DNA of 64,000 nt from Streptomyces sp. NBC_00568 (GCF_026341855.1 NZ_JAPENW010000001.1:4455001-4519000), one strand, 5' to 3'. Numbered from the stretch's first letter, positions 32,943-41,844 are shown. Notes: generated by a model from the sequence alone, not told the origin. Made by a program: numbers and translations.

Positions 32943-34229
32943 GTGGCACGCATCGGTGACGGCGGCGATCTGCTCAAGTGCTCGTTCTGTGGCAAGAGCC
33001 AGAAGCAGGTCAAGAAGCTCATCGCAGGCCCCGGTGTGTACATCTGCGACGAGTGCATCGATCTCTGCAACGAGATCATCGAGGAAGAACTCGCGGAGAC
33101 GAGCGAGGTGCGCTGGGAGGAACTCCCCAAGCCCCGCGAGATCTACGAGTTCCTCGAGGGGTACGTGGTCGGTCAGGAGTCGGCGAAGAAGGCCCTCTCG
33201 GTCGCGGTGTACAACCACTACAAGCGGGTCCAGGCCGGTGAGAACAGCGCGGGCCAGAACCGCGAGGACGCCATCGAGTTGGCGAAGTCCAACATCCTCC
33301 TGCTGGGCCCCACGGGTTCCGGCAAGACGCTCCTCGCCCAGACCCTCGCGCGCATGCTGAACGTTCCGTTCGCCATCGCCGACGCGACGGCTCTGACGGA
33401 GGCGGGATACGTCGGCGAGGACGTCGAGAACATCCTGCTGAAGCTGATCCAGGCCGCCGACTACGACGTCAAGAAGGCCGAGACCGGGATCATCTACATC
33501 GACGAGATCGACAAGGTCGCCCGTAAGAGCGAAAACCCGTCGATCACGCGCGATGTGTCCGGCGAGGGCGTGCAGCAGGCTCTCCTGAAGATCCTCGAGG
33601 GCACGACGGCCTCGGTGCCGCCGCAGGGCGGACGCAAGCACCCGCACCAGGAGTTCATCCAGATCGACACGACGAACGTCCTGTTCATCGTGGGCGGTGC
33701 CTTCTCGGGCCTGGAGAAGCTCATCGAGTCCCGGGCCGGCGCGAAGGGCATCGGCTTCGGCGCGACGATCCGCTCGAAGCGCGAGCTGGAGTCCAAGGAC
33801 CAGTTCGAGGACGTCATGCCGGAGGACCTGGTCAAGTTCGGCATGATCCCCGAGTTCATCGGCCGTCTCCCGGTGATCACCTCGGTCCACAACCTGGACC
33901 GCGAGGCCCTCCTTCAGATCCTGGTCGAGCCGCGCAACGCCCTGGTGAAGCAGTACCAGCGCCTCTTCGAACTCGACGGCGTGGAGCTGGACTTCGAGCG
34001 AGAGGCCCTGGAGGCCATCGCCGACCAGGCCATCCTCCGCCAGACCGGCGCCCGAGGCCTGCGCGCCATCATGGAGGAAGTCCTCCAGGCCGTGATGTAC
34101 GAGGTTCCGTCCCGCAAGGACGTCGCCCGCGTCGTCATCACCGCCGACGTGGTCCTGAGGAACGTCAACCCGACCCTGATCCCGCGCGACGCGCGGGGCC
34201 GGGGCCCGGGGGAGCAGAAGACGGCCTAG
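32943..34229 (+). CDS. clpX: ATP-dependent Clp protease ATP-binding subunit ClpX
   Basis: 428-residue AAA+ unfoldase that feeds substrates to ClpP. An N-terminal C4 zinc domain (CSFCGK and CDECID) binds adaptors. Walker A is GPTGSGKT, Walker B IIYIDEIDK, and the pore loop is in EAGYVGEDVE. The IGF loop that docks to ClpP is seen in GAKGIGFGA. The GTG at 32943 has GGGGAAG 7 nt upstream; the frame continues further up across the hairpin but without conserved sequence. Confidence 0.97.
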   Translation: MARIGDGGDLLKCSFCGKSQKQVKKLIAGPGVYICDECIDLCNEIIEEELAETSEVRWEELPKPREIYEFLEGYVVGQESAKKALSVAVYNHYKRVQAGENSAGQNREDAIELAKSNILLLGPTGSGKTLLAQTLARMLNVPFAIADATALTEAGYVGEDVENILLKLIQAADYDVKKAETGIIYIDEIDKVARKSENPSITRDVSGEGVQQALLKILEGTTASVPPQGGRKHPHQEFIQIDTTNVLFIVGGAFSGLEKLIESRAGAKGIGFGATIRSKRELESKDQFEDVMPEDLVKFGMIPEFIGRLPVITSVHNLDREALLQILVEPRNALVKQYQRLFELDGVELDFEREALEAIADQAILRQTGARGLRAIMEEVLQAVMYEVPSRKDVARVVITADVVLRNVNPTLIPRDARGRGPGEQKTA

Positions 34230-34246
34230 TCACCACCCGCACGACG

Positions 34247-34282
34247 AAGGGGCGCCCGGCGAGCAATCGCCGGGCGCCCCTT
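34247..34282. terminator. clpX terminator
   Basis: AAGGGGCGCCCGGCGA and TCGCCGGGCGCCCCTT form a perfect 16-bp stem with a GCAA loop, then TGTCATTTG. It stands 17 bp after the clpX stop. Confidence 0.92.
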
Positions 34283-34300
34283 GTCATTTGCTGGAAATGC

Positions 34301-34460
34301 GTCCGTGGAACCGAGGACGGGCGGGTCCGTAGAGCCGGGGACGGGCGGTCCGTGGAACTGGGGACGGGCGGGTCCGTAGAGCCGGGGACGGGCGGTCCGT
34401 GGAACCGAGGACGGGCGGGTCCGTAGAGCCGGGGACGGGTGGTCCCTGGAACCGGGGACG
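34301..34460. repeat. 47-bp minisatellite, about 3.4 copies
   Basis: Units start at 34301, 34348, 34395 and 34442. Each has two similar halves, of the form GTCCGTGGAACCGAGGACGG and GGTCCGTAGAGCCGGGGACG. The array is noncoding and lies between the clpX terminator and the hairpin that ends the convergent membrane-protein gene. Confidence 0.9.
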
Positions 34461-34470
34461 GCGGATCGGC

Positions 34471-34501
34471 GTGGGGGCCCGGCCATCGGCCGGGCCCCCA
34501 C
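34471..34501. terminator. Terminator of the PG-rich membrane-protein gene
   Basis: GTGGGGGCCCGGCC, loop ATC, GGCCGGGCCCCCAC: a perfect 14-bp stem 28 bp after the stop codon of the minus-strand gene. Confidence 0.9.
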
Positions 34502-34529
34502 GTGCCGAGTCCTCCGCGGACGGTCGGCG

Positions 34530-35492
34530 TCAGATCTTGACGCGGACGTCCTTGCGCAGCTTCGCGGCGATTTCGGCCGCGGCCTCGGGCGTGCTGCCCT
34601 TGCCGGCCATCATGCTCGCGTAGTCGATCGGCATCACGAACCCGAGCGTGCTGTGGTCGCCCCAGATGCAGACCGGCATCGTGAACTCGCTGGGGCCGGC
34701 GCTGGCACCCGTGTCCGACGAGTCGTTCTTGATCTTGACTTCCTGGCACTTGAGGACGGCACCGTCGAGCGCGCTCGGGCTGTAAGCCTTCGGGCTGCCG
34801 ACGAGTTCGCCGTCCTTGGTGCCTTCCTTCTGCTGGTTCTTCTTCATCTCGGCGAACATGCTGTCGACGGTCGCCTCAGGGTCGTCGATGGTTCCCCAGA
34901 CGCCACCGAACGAGAGCTGCTTCATCGCGAGCGGGTTGCTCTCGTCACCCGACTGGTAGGCCGCGCTGACGTCCTTGGGGTTCTTCACACCCCAGCCCTC
35001 GGCGTCCTTCAGGTCGTTCTTGGTCATGCCGCCGCTGTCGCTGCTGTTGGTCGACTTCTTGTACTCGCCGCCGAGGACCTTCGCCGGCGTCGTCAGCTTG
35101 TGGGCTCCGTCGTCGGCCACGTCCGAGCCGCCGCTGCTGTTCCCCGCGAAGAGGAGGTACCCGCCCACCGCGATCGCCGCCACCACGGCGACGGCGCCGA
35201 TTATCAGGCCCGTCTTCTTCTTGCCGCCCGACGGCTCGGGAGGCATCGGGACCGTGCCGTAGGGAGGCTGCTGGCCGTACGGGGGCTGCTGGCCGTACGG
35301 AGGGGTCGGCGGCTGGGCACCATGGGGAGCCTGCGGGGGGTAGCCGTAGCCGGGCTGCGCGGGGGGAGCCTGCTGCGGGTAACCGTAGCCAGGCTGGGGG
35401 GCCTGCGGCTGCTGGCCGTAGGGGCCCGGCTGACCCTGCGGTCCGGGCTGCTGGGGCTGCCCGCCGTACGGGCCCGGCTGGTTGTAGCTCAT
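34530..35492 (-). CDS. Pro/Gly/Gln/Tyr-rich membrane protein, hypothetical
   Basis: 320 residues in three parts. Residues 1 to ~90 are cytoplasmic low complexity built from PYGQQP, GYGYPQQAP and QPGPYG units. One membrane helix follows (LIIGAVAVVAAIAVGGYLLF, about 98-117). The extracellular domain (about 120-320) has two cysteines likely to pair (LKCQEV and PVCIWG) and ends RKDVRVKI. This is a widespread actinobacterial layout with unknown function. The ATG at 35492 has GGAGGGG 9 nt upstream. It diverges from valS. Confidence 0.78.
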   Translation of the reverse strand: MSYNQPGPYGGQPQQPGPQGQPGPYGQQPQAPQPGYGYPQQAPPAQPGYGYPPQAPHGAQPPTPPYGQQPPYGQQPPYGTVPMPPEPSGGKKKTGLIIGAVAVVAAIAVGGYLLFAGNSSGGSDVADDGAHKLTTPAKVLGGEYKKSTNSSDSGGMTKNDLKDAEGWGVKNPKDVSAAYQSGDESNPLAMKQLSFGGVWGTIDDPEATVDSMFAEMKKNQQKEGTKDGELVGSPKAYSPSALDGAVLKCQEVKIKNDSSDTGASAGPSEFTMPVCIWGDHSTLGFVMPIDYASMMAGKGSTPEAAAEIAAKLRKDVRVKI

Positions 35493-35600
35493 TTCTGGGT
35501 TCCCCTCCGCATGCTTATGTGTTCCGGACATCCTGACGCACAGGTCACGCGCCCAGGCCCGCGGGGGCCCCACCGTTACGAAGTAATCCCGTTTCGGGAC

Positions 35601-35622
35601 AGGGGCGTGACGCCCCTAAACT
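35601..35622 (+). promoter_or_regulatory. valS promoter with hairpin; leaderless start
   Basis: TAAACT at 35617-35622 lies exactly 6 nt before the GTG start at 35629, so the transcript should begin at the start codon. The segment just before it, AGGGGCG-TGA-CGCCCCT, is a tight inverted repeat between the -35 and -10 positions. No ribosome site exists upstream of the GTG. Confidence 0.65.
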
Positions 35623-35628
35623 GACCCC

Positions 35629-38280
35629 GTGACCGAAAACGCTCAGCAGCAGCCATCAGAGCCCAACACCGAACTGCCGACCCAGTACGCGCCGGCCGAT
35701 GTAGAGGGGCCGCTGTACGAGCGCTGGGTAGAGCGCGGTTACTTCGAGGCGGACGCGAAGAGCGACAAGCCTCCGTTCACGGTCGTCATCCCGCCGCCGA
35801 ACGTCACGGGCAGCCTCCACCTCGGACACGCCTTCGAACACACCCTCATCGACGCCCTCACGCGCCGTAAGCGCATGCAGGGTTTCGAGACGCTGTGGCA
35901 GCCCGGCATGGACCACGCCGGCATCGCCACGCAGAACGTCGTCGAGCGGGAGCTCGGCAAGGAGGGCAAGTCGCGGCACGACCTCGGCCGGGAGGCGTTC
36001 GTCGAGCGCGTCTGGCAGTGGAAGGCCGAGTCCGGCGGGCAGATCTCCGGCCAGATGCGCCGCCTCGGCGACGGCGTCGCCTGGTCGCGTGAGCGCTTCA
36101 CCATGGACGAGGGGCTGTCCCAGTCCGTCCAGACCATCTTCAAGAAGCTCTACGACGACGAGCTGATCTACCGCGCCGAGCGCATCATCAACTGGTGCCC
36201 GCGCTGCCTCACCGCCATCTCGGACATCGAGGTCGAGTACCAGGACGACGACGGCGAGCTGGTCTCCATGAAGTACGGGGAGGGGGACGACGCCATCGTC
36301 GTCGCCACCACCCGTGCCGAGACCATGCTCGGTGACACCGCCGTCGCCGTTCACCCGAGCGACGAGCGGTACAAGCACCTCGTCGGCAAGCTCATCAGGC
36401 TGCCGCTGACCGAGCGTTACATCCCGGTCGTCGCGGACGAGCACGTCGACCCCGAGTTCGGCACCGGCGCGGTCAAGGTGACGCCCGCCCATGACCCGAA
36501 CGACTTCGAGATCGGGCAGCGCCACAACCTGCCCAACATCGCCGTCATGGACGAGCACGCGGTCATCACGGTCCCGGGCCCCTTCCAGGGCCTGGACCGT
36601 CTGGAGGCCCGTTCCGCGATCGTCGGCGCGCTGCGCGCCGAAGGCCGGATCGTCGCCGAGAAGCGGCCGTACAGCCACTCCGTCGGCCACTGCTCGCGCT
36701 GCAAGACCACCATCGAGCCGCGCCTTTCCATGCAGTGGTGGGTCAAGGTCGGTCCGCTGGCGAAGGCCGCGGGCGACGCCGTCCGCGACGGCCGCGTCAA
36801 GATCCACCCGCAGGAGATGGAGAAGCGGTACTTCGACTGGGTCGACAACCTCCACGACTGGTGCATCTCGCGGCAGTTGTGGTGGGGCCACCGGATTCCG
36901 GTCTGGTACGGGCCGAACGGCGAGATCGTCTGCGTCGGTCCCGACGACGAGGCGCCGACGGGCGACGGCTGGCACCAGGACACCGACGTCCTCGACACCT
37001 GGTTCTCCTCCGGCCTGTGGCCGTTCTCCACGCTCGGCTGGCCCGAACAGACCGAGAGCCTCGCGAAGTTCTACCCGAACTCCGTCCTGGTCACCGGTTA
37101 CGACATCCTCTTCTTCTGGGTCGCCCGGATGATGATGTTCGGCCTGTACGCGATGGACGGCACCCCGCCGTTCCACACCATCGCCCTGCACGGCATGGTC
37201 CGCGACCAGTTCGGCAAGAAGATGTCCAAGTCCTTCGGGAACGCGGTCAATCCGCTGGACTGGATGGACAAGTACGGCAGCGACGCACTCCGGTTCACGC
37301 TCGCGCGCGGCGCCAACCCCGGTGTCGACGTGCCGATCGGCGAGGACTGGGTCCAGGGCTCGCGCAACTTCGCCAACAAGATCTGGAACGCCACCCGCTT
37401 CGCGCTGATGAACGGTGCGACGGTCGAGGGTGAACTCCCGTCCGCCGAGGAGCTGTCGGCCACCGACCGCTGGATCCTGTCCCGGCTGAACGCCACGGTC
37501 GCCGAAGTGGACGCCCTGTACGACGACTTCCAGTTCGCCAAGCTGTCGGACGCCCTGTTCCACTTCGCGTGGGACGAGGTCTTCGACTGGTACGTCGAGC
37601 TGTCCAAGACGACGTTCATGGCGGGCGGCGAGCCCGCGAAGGTCTCCGGCCGGGTCCTCGGTGAGGTCCTGGACGTGACCCTGCGGCTCCTGCACCCGAT
37701 CGTCCCGTTCGTGACGGAGACCCTCTGGACCACCCTCACGGGCGGCGAGTCGGTCGTCATCGCGGAGTGGCCGAAGGCCGTGTCCGTTCCCGGTGCCGAG
37801 GCGGCGGGCGGGTTCCGCGACATCGCCGCCGAGCAGGAGATCGAGAAGCTCCAGCAGGTCATCACGGAGGTCCGCCGCTTCCGTGCCGACCAGGGCCTCC
37901 AGCCGGGCCAGCGGGTCCCGGCCCGGCTGACCCTCGACGGGACCGCGCTGGCCCCGCACGAGGCGGCCATCCGTCAGCTGCTGCGTCTCCAGCCGGAGGG
38001 CGAGAGCTTCTCGGCCACGGCGACGCTGCCGGTGGCCGGTGCCACGGTCGCCCTCGACCTGTCGGGCACGATCGACTTCGTCGCGGAGCGCAAGCGGCTC
38101 GCCAAGGACCTTGCCGCCGCCGAGAAGGAGAAGGCCCAGGCGAACGGAAAGCTCGGCAACGAGGCGTTCCTCGCCAAGGCCCCGGACAACGTCGTGGAGA
38201 AGATCCGCGGACGGCTCGCCAAGGCGGACGAGGACATCGCCCGCATCCAGGAGCAGCTGAACCGCCTGCCCGAGGCGTAG
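35629..38280 (+). CDS. valS: Valyl-tRNA synthetase
   Basis: 883-residue class I synthetase charging tRNA-Val. The HIGH motif reads HLGH in NVTGSLHLGHAF near residue 65 and KMSKS is in FGKKMSKSFGN near residue 530. The CP1 editing domain (TTRAETMLGDTAV) is intact, and the C-terminus ends in the coiled-coil arm (ERKRLAKDLAAAEKEKAQ). The transcript appears leaderless. The large open frame antisense to it is a codon-bias artefact. Confidence 0.98.
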   Translation: MTENAQQQPSEPNTELPTQYAPADVEGPLYERWVERGYFEADAKSDKPPFTVVIPPPNVTGSLHLGHAFEHTLIDALTRRKRMQGFETLWQPGMDHAGIATQNVVERELGKEGKSRHDLGREAFVERVWQWKAESGGQISGQMRRLGDGVAWSRERFTMDEGLSQSVQTIFKKLYDDELIYRAERIINWCPRCLTAISDIEVEYQDDDGELVSMKYGEGDDAIVVATTRAETMLGDTAVAVHPSDERYKHLVGKLIRLPLTERYIPVVADEHVDPEFGTGAVKVTPAHDPNDFEIGQRHNLPNIAVMDEHAVITVPGPFQGLDRLEARSAIVGALRAEGRIVAEKRPYSHSVGHCSRCKTTIEPRLSMQWWVKVGPLAKAAGDAVRDGRVKIHPQEMEKRYFDWVDNLHDWCISRQLWWGHRIPVWYGPNGEIVCVGPDDEAPTGDGWHQDTDVLDTWFSSGLWPFSTLGWPEQTESLAKFYPNSVLVTGYDILFFWVARMMMFGLYAMDGTPPFHTIALHGMVRDQFGKKMSKSFGNAVNPLDWMDKYGSDALRFTLARGANPGVDVPIGEDWVQGSRNFANKIWNATRFALMNGATVEGELPSAEELSATDRWILSRLNATVAEVDALYDDFQFAKLSDALFHFAWDEVFDWYVELSKTTFMAGGEPAKVSGRVLGEVLDVTLRLLHPIVPFVTETLWTTLTGGESVVIAEWPKAVSVPGAEAAGGFRDIAAEQEIEKLQQVITEVRRFRADQGLQPGQRVPARLTLDGTALAPHEAAIRQLLRLQPEGESFSATATLPVAGATVALDLSGTIDFVAERKRLAKDLAAAEKEKAQANGKLGNEAFLAKAPDNVVEKIRGRLAKADEDIARIQEQLNRLPEA

Positions 38281-38295
38281 CCGTTCGCCGCTGCC

Positions 38296-38338
38296 CAAGC
38301 GAAGGCGCCCCGGACCGTTCGGTCCCGGGGGGCCTTCC
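38296..38338. terminator. valS terminator
   Basis: GAAGGCGCCCCGGACC and GGTCCCGGGGGGCCTTC pair with one bulge, about 20 bp after the valS stop. Confidence 0.75.
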
Positions 38339-38389
38339 GCCGTACCCGGCCAGACTTTTCTTCGCCCCCGCCGCCCCTTCCCGTGGGCG

Positions 38390-38575
38390 CTGCCCCCGGA
38401 CCCCCGCTCCCCAATCGCCGGAGGGGCTGAATTTCTCTCGTCCGGGGCTGGAAAGTCCTAGGCCCGTCCGGCGATTGAGGACGAGGCCGTCAGGCCGAAG
38501 CGGGGTCTGGGGGCGAAGCCCCCAGGGACGATGGGGGTCCCCCCTGGTCGAGCGAAGCCGAGACCTTGGGGGAGG
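38390..38575. repeat. Streptomyces-type intergenic palindromic repeat
   Basis: The stretch contains CAATCGCCGGAGGGGCTG and, inverted, CCCGTCCGGCGATTGAGG, so CAATCGCCGG and CCGGCGATTG form outer arms. GGGGTCTGGGGGCGAAGCCC and a second short palindrome follow. From memory, this kind of sequence recurs between many Streptomyces genes. It is noncoding, and fills the valS-folC gap. Confidence 0.65.
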
Positions 38576-38640
38576 GTAGGGGCGGAGGGGGCGAAATACC
38601 CCACGCGGCCCCACACGCCCCCACACCCCGCCACCCTCCG

Positions 38641-38646
38641 TAGACT
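38641..38646 (+). promoter_or_regulatory. -10 element of folC; leaderless start
   Basis: TAGACT lies exactly 6 nt before the GTG at 38653, the same geometry as valS, and no ribosome site is present. Confidence 0.6.
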
Positions 38647-38652
38647 GGCCCC

Positions 38653-40191
38653 GTGAGTGACCTCCCCCCGCACGACAGCAGCGCGTCCGACGAGCCGGAA
38701 CCCCGTGACCCGCACGGTCTCTTCGACGAGATCGTGGCCGCGGAGACCGACCGCGACCCCGACCTCGCGGTGATCGAGGCCGGCAGCCGTACTCTGCGCG
38801 CCCAGGGCAGCGGCGGCCCGCAGGCCGATGTACCCGGGCGTCCTTCCGACCCCGAGGTCGACAAGGCGCTGCGCGAGGTGGAGGCCGAGCTCGCCACCCG
38901 CTGGGGCGAGACCAAGCTGGAGCCGTCCGTCAGCCGGATCGCGGCACTGATGGACGTCCTGGGGGAGCCGCAGCGCGCGTACCCCTCGATCCACATCACG
39001 GGCACGAACGGCAAGACCTCCACCGCCCGCATGATCGAGGCGCTGCTGAGCGCCTTCGACCTGCGTACCGGCCGCTACACCAGCCCTCACGTGCAGTCGA
39101 TCACCGAGCGGATCAGCCTGGACGGGGCCCCGATCCCCGCCGAGCGGTTCGTCGAGACGTACAACGACATCAAGCCCTACATCGAGATGATCGACGGGCA
39201 GCAGGAGTACCGGCTGTCGTTCTTCGAGGTGCTCACCGGCATGGCGTACGCCGCCTTCGCCGACGCGCCCGTGGACGTCGCCGTCGTCGAGGTCGGCATG
39301 GGCGGCAGCTGGGACGCCACCAACGTGATCGACGGGGACGTCGCCGTCGTGACCCCCATCGACCTCGACCACACCGACCGGCTCGGTGAGACGCCCGGCG
39401 AGATCGCCACCGAGAAGGCGGGCATCGTCAAGCAGGACGCCACCGTCATCCTGGCGCAGCAGCCGGTCGACGCGGCCCAGGTGCTGCTGAAGAAGGCCGT
39501 CGAGGTCGACGCGACGGTGGCCCGCGAGGGACTCGAATTCGGTGTCGTCGCACGCCAGGTCGCCGTCGGCGGGCAGCTGCTCACGCTGCGCGGCCTCGGC
39601 GGGGAGTACGAAGAGGTCTTCCTGCCGCTGCACGGCGCCTACCAGGCCCACAACGCCGCCGTGGCGCTCGCCGCGGTCGAGGCGTTCTTCGGGGTCGGCT
39701 CGGCGCACGCCCAGCGGCTCGACATCGACACCGTGCGCAAGGCGTTCGCCACGGTCACCTCGCCGGGTCGCCTGGAGATCGTGCGGCGGTCGCCGACCGT
39801 CGTGCTCGACGCCGCGCACAACCCGGCGGGTGCCCGCGCCACCGCCGAGGCGGTGAGCGAGGTGTTCGATTTCAGCCGGCTGATCGGGGTCGTCGGCGCG
39901 AGCGGCGACAAGAACGTACGGGGGCTGCTCGAAGCCTTCGAGCCGATCTTCGCCGAGGTCGTCGTCACGCAGAACTCCAGCCATCGCGCGATGGACGCGG
40001 ACGAACTGGCCGGGATCGCCGTCGAGGTCTTCGGCGAGGACCGGGTGCAGGTCGAACCGCGGCTCGACGACGCGCTGGAGGCCGCGATCACGCTCGCCGA
40101 GGAAGAGGGCGAGTACGCGGGCGGCGGCGTGCTGGTCACCGGATCCGTCATCACGGTCGGCGAGGTCCGACTGCTCCTGGGGAGGGGCTGA
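38653..40191 (+). CDS. folC: Bifunctional folylpolyglutamate synthase / dihydrofolate synthase
   Basis: 512-residue Mur-ligase-family enzyme; it adds glutamate to dihydropteroate and extends folate glutamate tails. The P-loop is HITGTNGKTSTARM near residue 116, the family signature VEVGMGGSWDATNV follows, and the C-terminal ligase domain begins around LDAAHNPAGARAT. The first ~70 residues (Asp/Glu-rich, ending about PGRPSDPEVDKAL) extend beyond the usual family start, as in other Streptomyces. A DUF4233 gene follows after 5 bp. Confidence 0.95.
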   Translation: MSDLPPHDSSASDEPEPRDPHGLFDEIVAAETDRDPDLAVIEAGSRTLRAQGSGGPQADVPGRPSDPEVDKALREVEAELATRWGETKLEPSVSRIAALMDVLGEPQRAYPSIHITGTNGKTSTARMIEALLSAFDLRTGRYTSPHVQSITERISLDGAPIPAERFVETYNDIKPYIEMIDGQQEYRLSFFEVLTGMAYAAFADAPVDVAVVEVGMGGSWDATNVIDGDVAVVTPIDLDHTDRLGETPGEIATEKAGIVKQDATVILAQQPVDAAQVLLKKAVEVDATVAREGLEFGVVARQVAVGGQLLTLRGLGGEYEEVFLPLHGAYQAHNAAVALAAVEAFFGVGSAHAQRLDIDTVRKAFATVTSPGRLEIVRRSPTVVLDAAHNPAGARATAEAVSEVFDFSRLIGVVGASGDKNVRGLLEAFEPIFAEVVVTQNSSHRAMDADELAGIAVEVFGEDRVQVEPRLDDALEAAITLAEEEGEYAGGGVLVTGSVITVGEVRLLLGRG

Positions 40192-40196
40192 CTCTC

Positions 40197-40580
40197 GTGC
40201 GTACGCTCTGTGCTTCGACACTGATCGGCGAGTTCTTCGTCATCGGCTTCGCCGGACTCGTCGCCATGAAGGAACCCGATCTGGCCACGGCCACGGTCTG
40301 GACGGTCTGCGGAGTCCTGATGGCGCTCAGCGTGTTGCTGTGCGGCATGATCACGCGGCCCGGCGGTGTCCAGCTCGGCTGGGCGCTGCAGGTCCTGCTC
40401 ATCGCCGGCGGCTTCGTCGTCCCGTCGATGTTCGTCCTGGGCGCGGCCTTCGCCGCCCTGTGGTGGGCGTCGGTTCACTACGGGCGGAAGATCGACGAGG
40501 CGAAGGCCAGGTTCGCCGCGCAGGCGCAGGCGCAGGCGCAGACCCAGCCGCATGCCGAGGCGGGCGGCACCCCGGCGTAA
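40197..40580 (+). CDS. DUF4233 membrane protein
   Basis: 127 residues with four helices (FFVIGFAGLVAM, VWTVCGVLMALSVLLCG, WALQVLLIAGGFVVPSMFVLGAAFAAL). It fits the actinobacterial DUF4233 family, which typically follows folC. The C-terminus is an AQAQAQAQ tail. It starts 5 bp after folC, so the two are co-transcribed. The stop codon sits inside sequence that matches the adjacent minisatellite unit (GGCGTAA). Function unknown. Confidence 0.85.
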   Translation: MRTLCASTLIGEFFVIGFAGLVAMKEPDLATATVWTVCGVLMALSVLLCGMITRPGGVQLGWALQVLLIAGGFVVPSMFVLGAAFAALWWASVHYGRKIDEAKARFAAQAQAQAQTQPHAEAGGTPA

Positions 40581-40890
40581 GCACGCCGGCGCGGGCGACG
40601 CCCGGTGTGACCACGCCGGGTCGGGTGCCCCCTGGCGAAACCGCACCGGGTCGGGGGACCCGGGCGCAACCACGCCGGCGCGCGCGACCCCCGGCGTAAC
40701 CGCGCAGGGTCCGGCGACGCCCAACGAATCCGCGCCGGGTCGGGCAACGCCCGTGTATCCACGCAGGGTCGGGCAACGCCCGTGTATCCACGCAGGGTCG
40801 GGCAACGCCCGTGTATCCACGCCGGCGCGGGCGACCTCCTGCGTAACCGCGTGGGGTCGGGCGACGCCCGGTGTATCAACGCCGGGCACC
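40581..40890. repeat. 29/30-bp minisatellite, ten copies
   Basis: Ten head-to-tail units run from 40581 to 40876, then a partial one. The core is CGGGTCGGGCAACGCCCG, with a CCACGC-type start and TGTAT or GCGTAA end. Copies 7 and 8 (40759-40787 and 40788-40816) are identical; outer copies are more diverged and 30 bp long. There are no unique spacers, so it is not a CRISPR array. The mix of 29 and 30 bp rules out a single coding frame. Confidence 0.92.
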
Positions 40891-41013
40891 TCGCTGTGGG
40901 CCGCGGTGGCCGTGGTGGCGCGTGCCCGTATCACCTGACGCTGTGTGACAGCCACCCGGACACGCCCTGTAGCCTCGGTCTTCCGCACCAGTGTGACCCG
41001 AAGGAGCCATCCC

Positions 41014-41427
41014 GTGAGCCAGCGCACCCTCGTCCTTCTCAAGCCCGACGCCGTCCGTCGCGGCCTGACCGGCGAGATCATCAGCCGTATCGAGCGCAAG
41101 GCCGGCTGGCAGATCACCGCGCTGGAGCTGCGGACGCTGGACCAGGAGACGCTGGAGCAGCACTACGGCGAGCACAAGGGCAAGCCCTTCTACGAGCCGC
41201 TGGTGGACTTCATGGCCTCCGGTCCGGTCGTGGCGCTGATCGTCGAGGGCGAGCGGGTCATCGAGGGCGTGCGCGCCCTCGCCGGCCCGACCGACCCGAT
41301 CGCCGCCGCCCCCGGTTCCATCCGCGGTGACTTCGGCGTGATCGTCCGCGAGAACCTGATCCACGCCTCCGACTCCGAGGAGTCCGCCGAGCGCGAGGTG
41401 AAGATCTTCTTCCCCGGCCGCGCCTGA
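41014..41427 (+). CDS. ndk: Nucleoside diphosphate kinase
   Basis: 137-residue enzyme transferring the gamma phosphate between nucleoside triphosphates and diphosphates. It begins MSQRTLVLLKPDAVRRGL, and the phospho-His is in NLIHASDS near residue 117. The GTG at 41014 follows AAGGAG. A TAGCCT -10-like hexamer stands about 45 bp upstream, just after the minisatellite. Confidence 0.97.
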   Translation: MSQRTLVLLKPDAVRRGLTGEIISRIERKAGWQITALELRTLDQETLEQHYGEHKGKPFYEPLVDFMASGPVVALIVEGERVIEGVRALAGPTDPIAAAPGSIRGDFGVIVRENLIHASDSEESAEREVKIFFPGRA

Positions 41428-41844
41428 GCGTACGGACGTCGCGTCCGCGTCGTGCACGGAGAGTCACCCTTCGGCGTACGGACGGTCGCGTCGGGGGTGG
41501 CGGACGGTCTCGGGGAGGCCATCCGGACGATCTCCCGGGCGCGCCGGGCGCCACGTTTTGAAGAAATTTTCTGAGACTGCGTCAGCGCGGCTCGGACAGC
41601 CTGACCAGGGACGGCCGTGAAAAATCCGGCCGTCCCGTGGCATATGCGTGCTGATCGGGGGAACGCGTGACCCCGATGGCCCGTCTCCACAAGCGAGCGG
41701 GCTCGTCATCTGCTGACAATGGCGAAGACCCTCGCGCAGTGTTCGTGCAGGCGCGTCTACGATGGAAGCCTTCACGTCACTGCACCCACCTCGCCGTCCT
41801 AAAAAGCCGTCAAAGCTCCACTTGGGAAGGCCAGACGAATCCTG
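41428..41844. other. ndk-mreB intergenic region
   Basis: 417 bp with no convincing gene. A short AT-rich patch (TTTTGAAGAAATTTTCTGAG, about 41555-41574) and the stretch before 41845 (CCTAAAAAGCCGTCAAAG) are the likely promoter zones for mreB. I could not fix single hexamers. mre genes in S. coelicolor are reported to have their own promoters. Confidence 0.45.

Noticed and set aside
35570..35630. T-box or other riboswitch before valS
   Set aside because: The apparent transcription start is at the start codon, leaving no leader to fold.
35656..38298. 880-codon open frame antisense to valS
   Set aside because: It mirrors valS codons in high-GC DNA, has low-complexity Asp/Val/Leu/Gly composition and no family motif.
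40581..40890. CRISPR array
   Set aside because: Units are head-to-tail with no unique spacers and no cas genes are nearby; it is a minisatellite.
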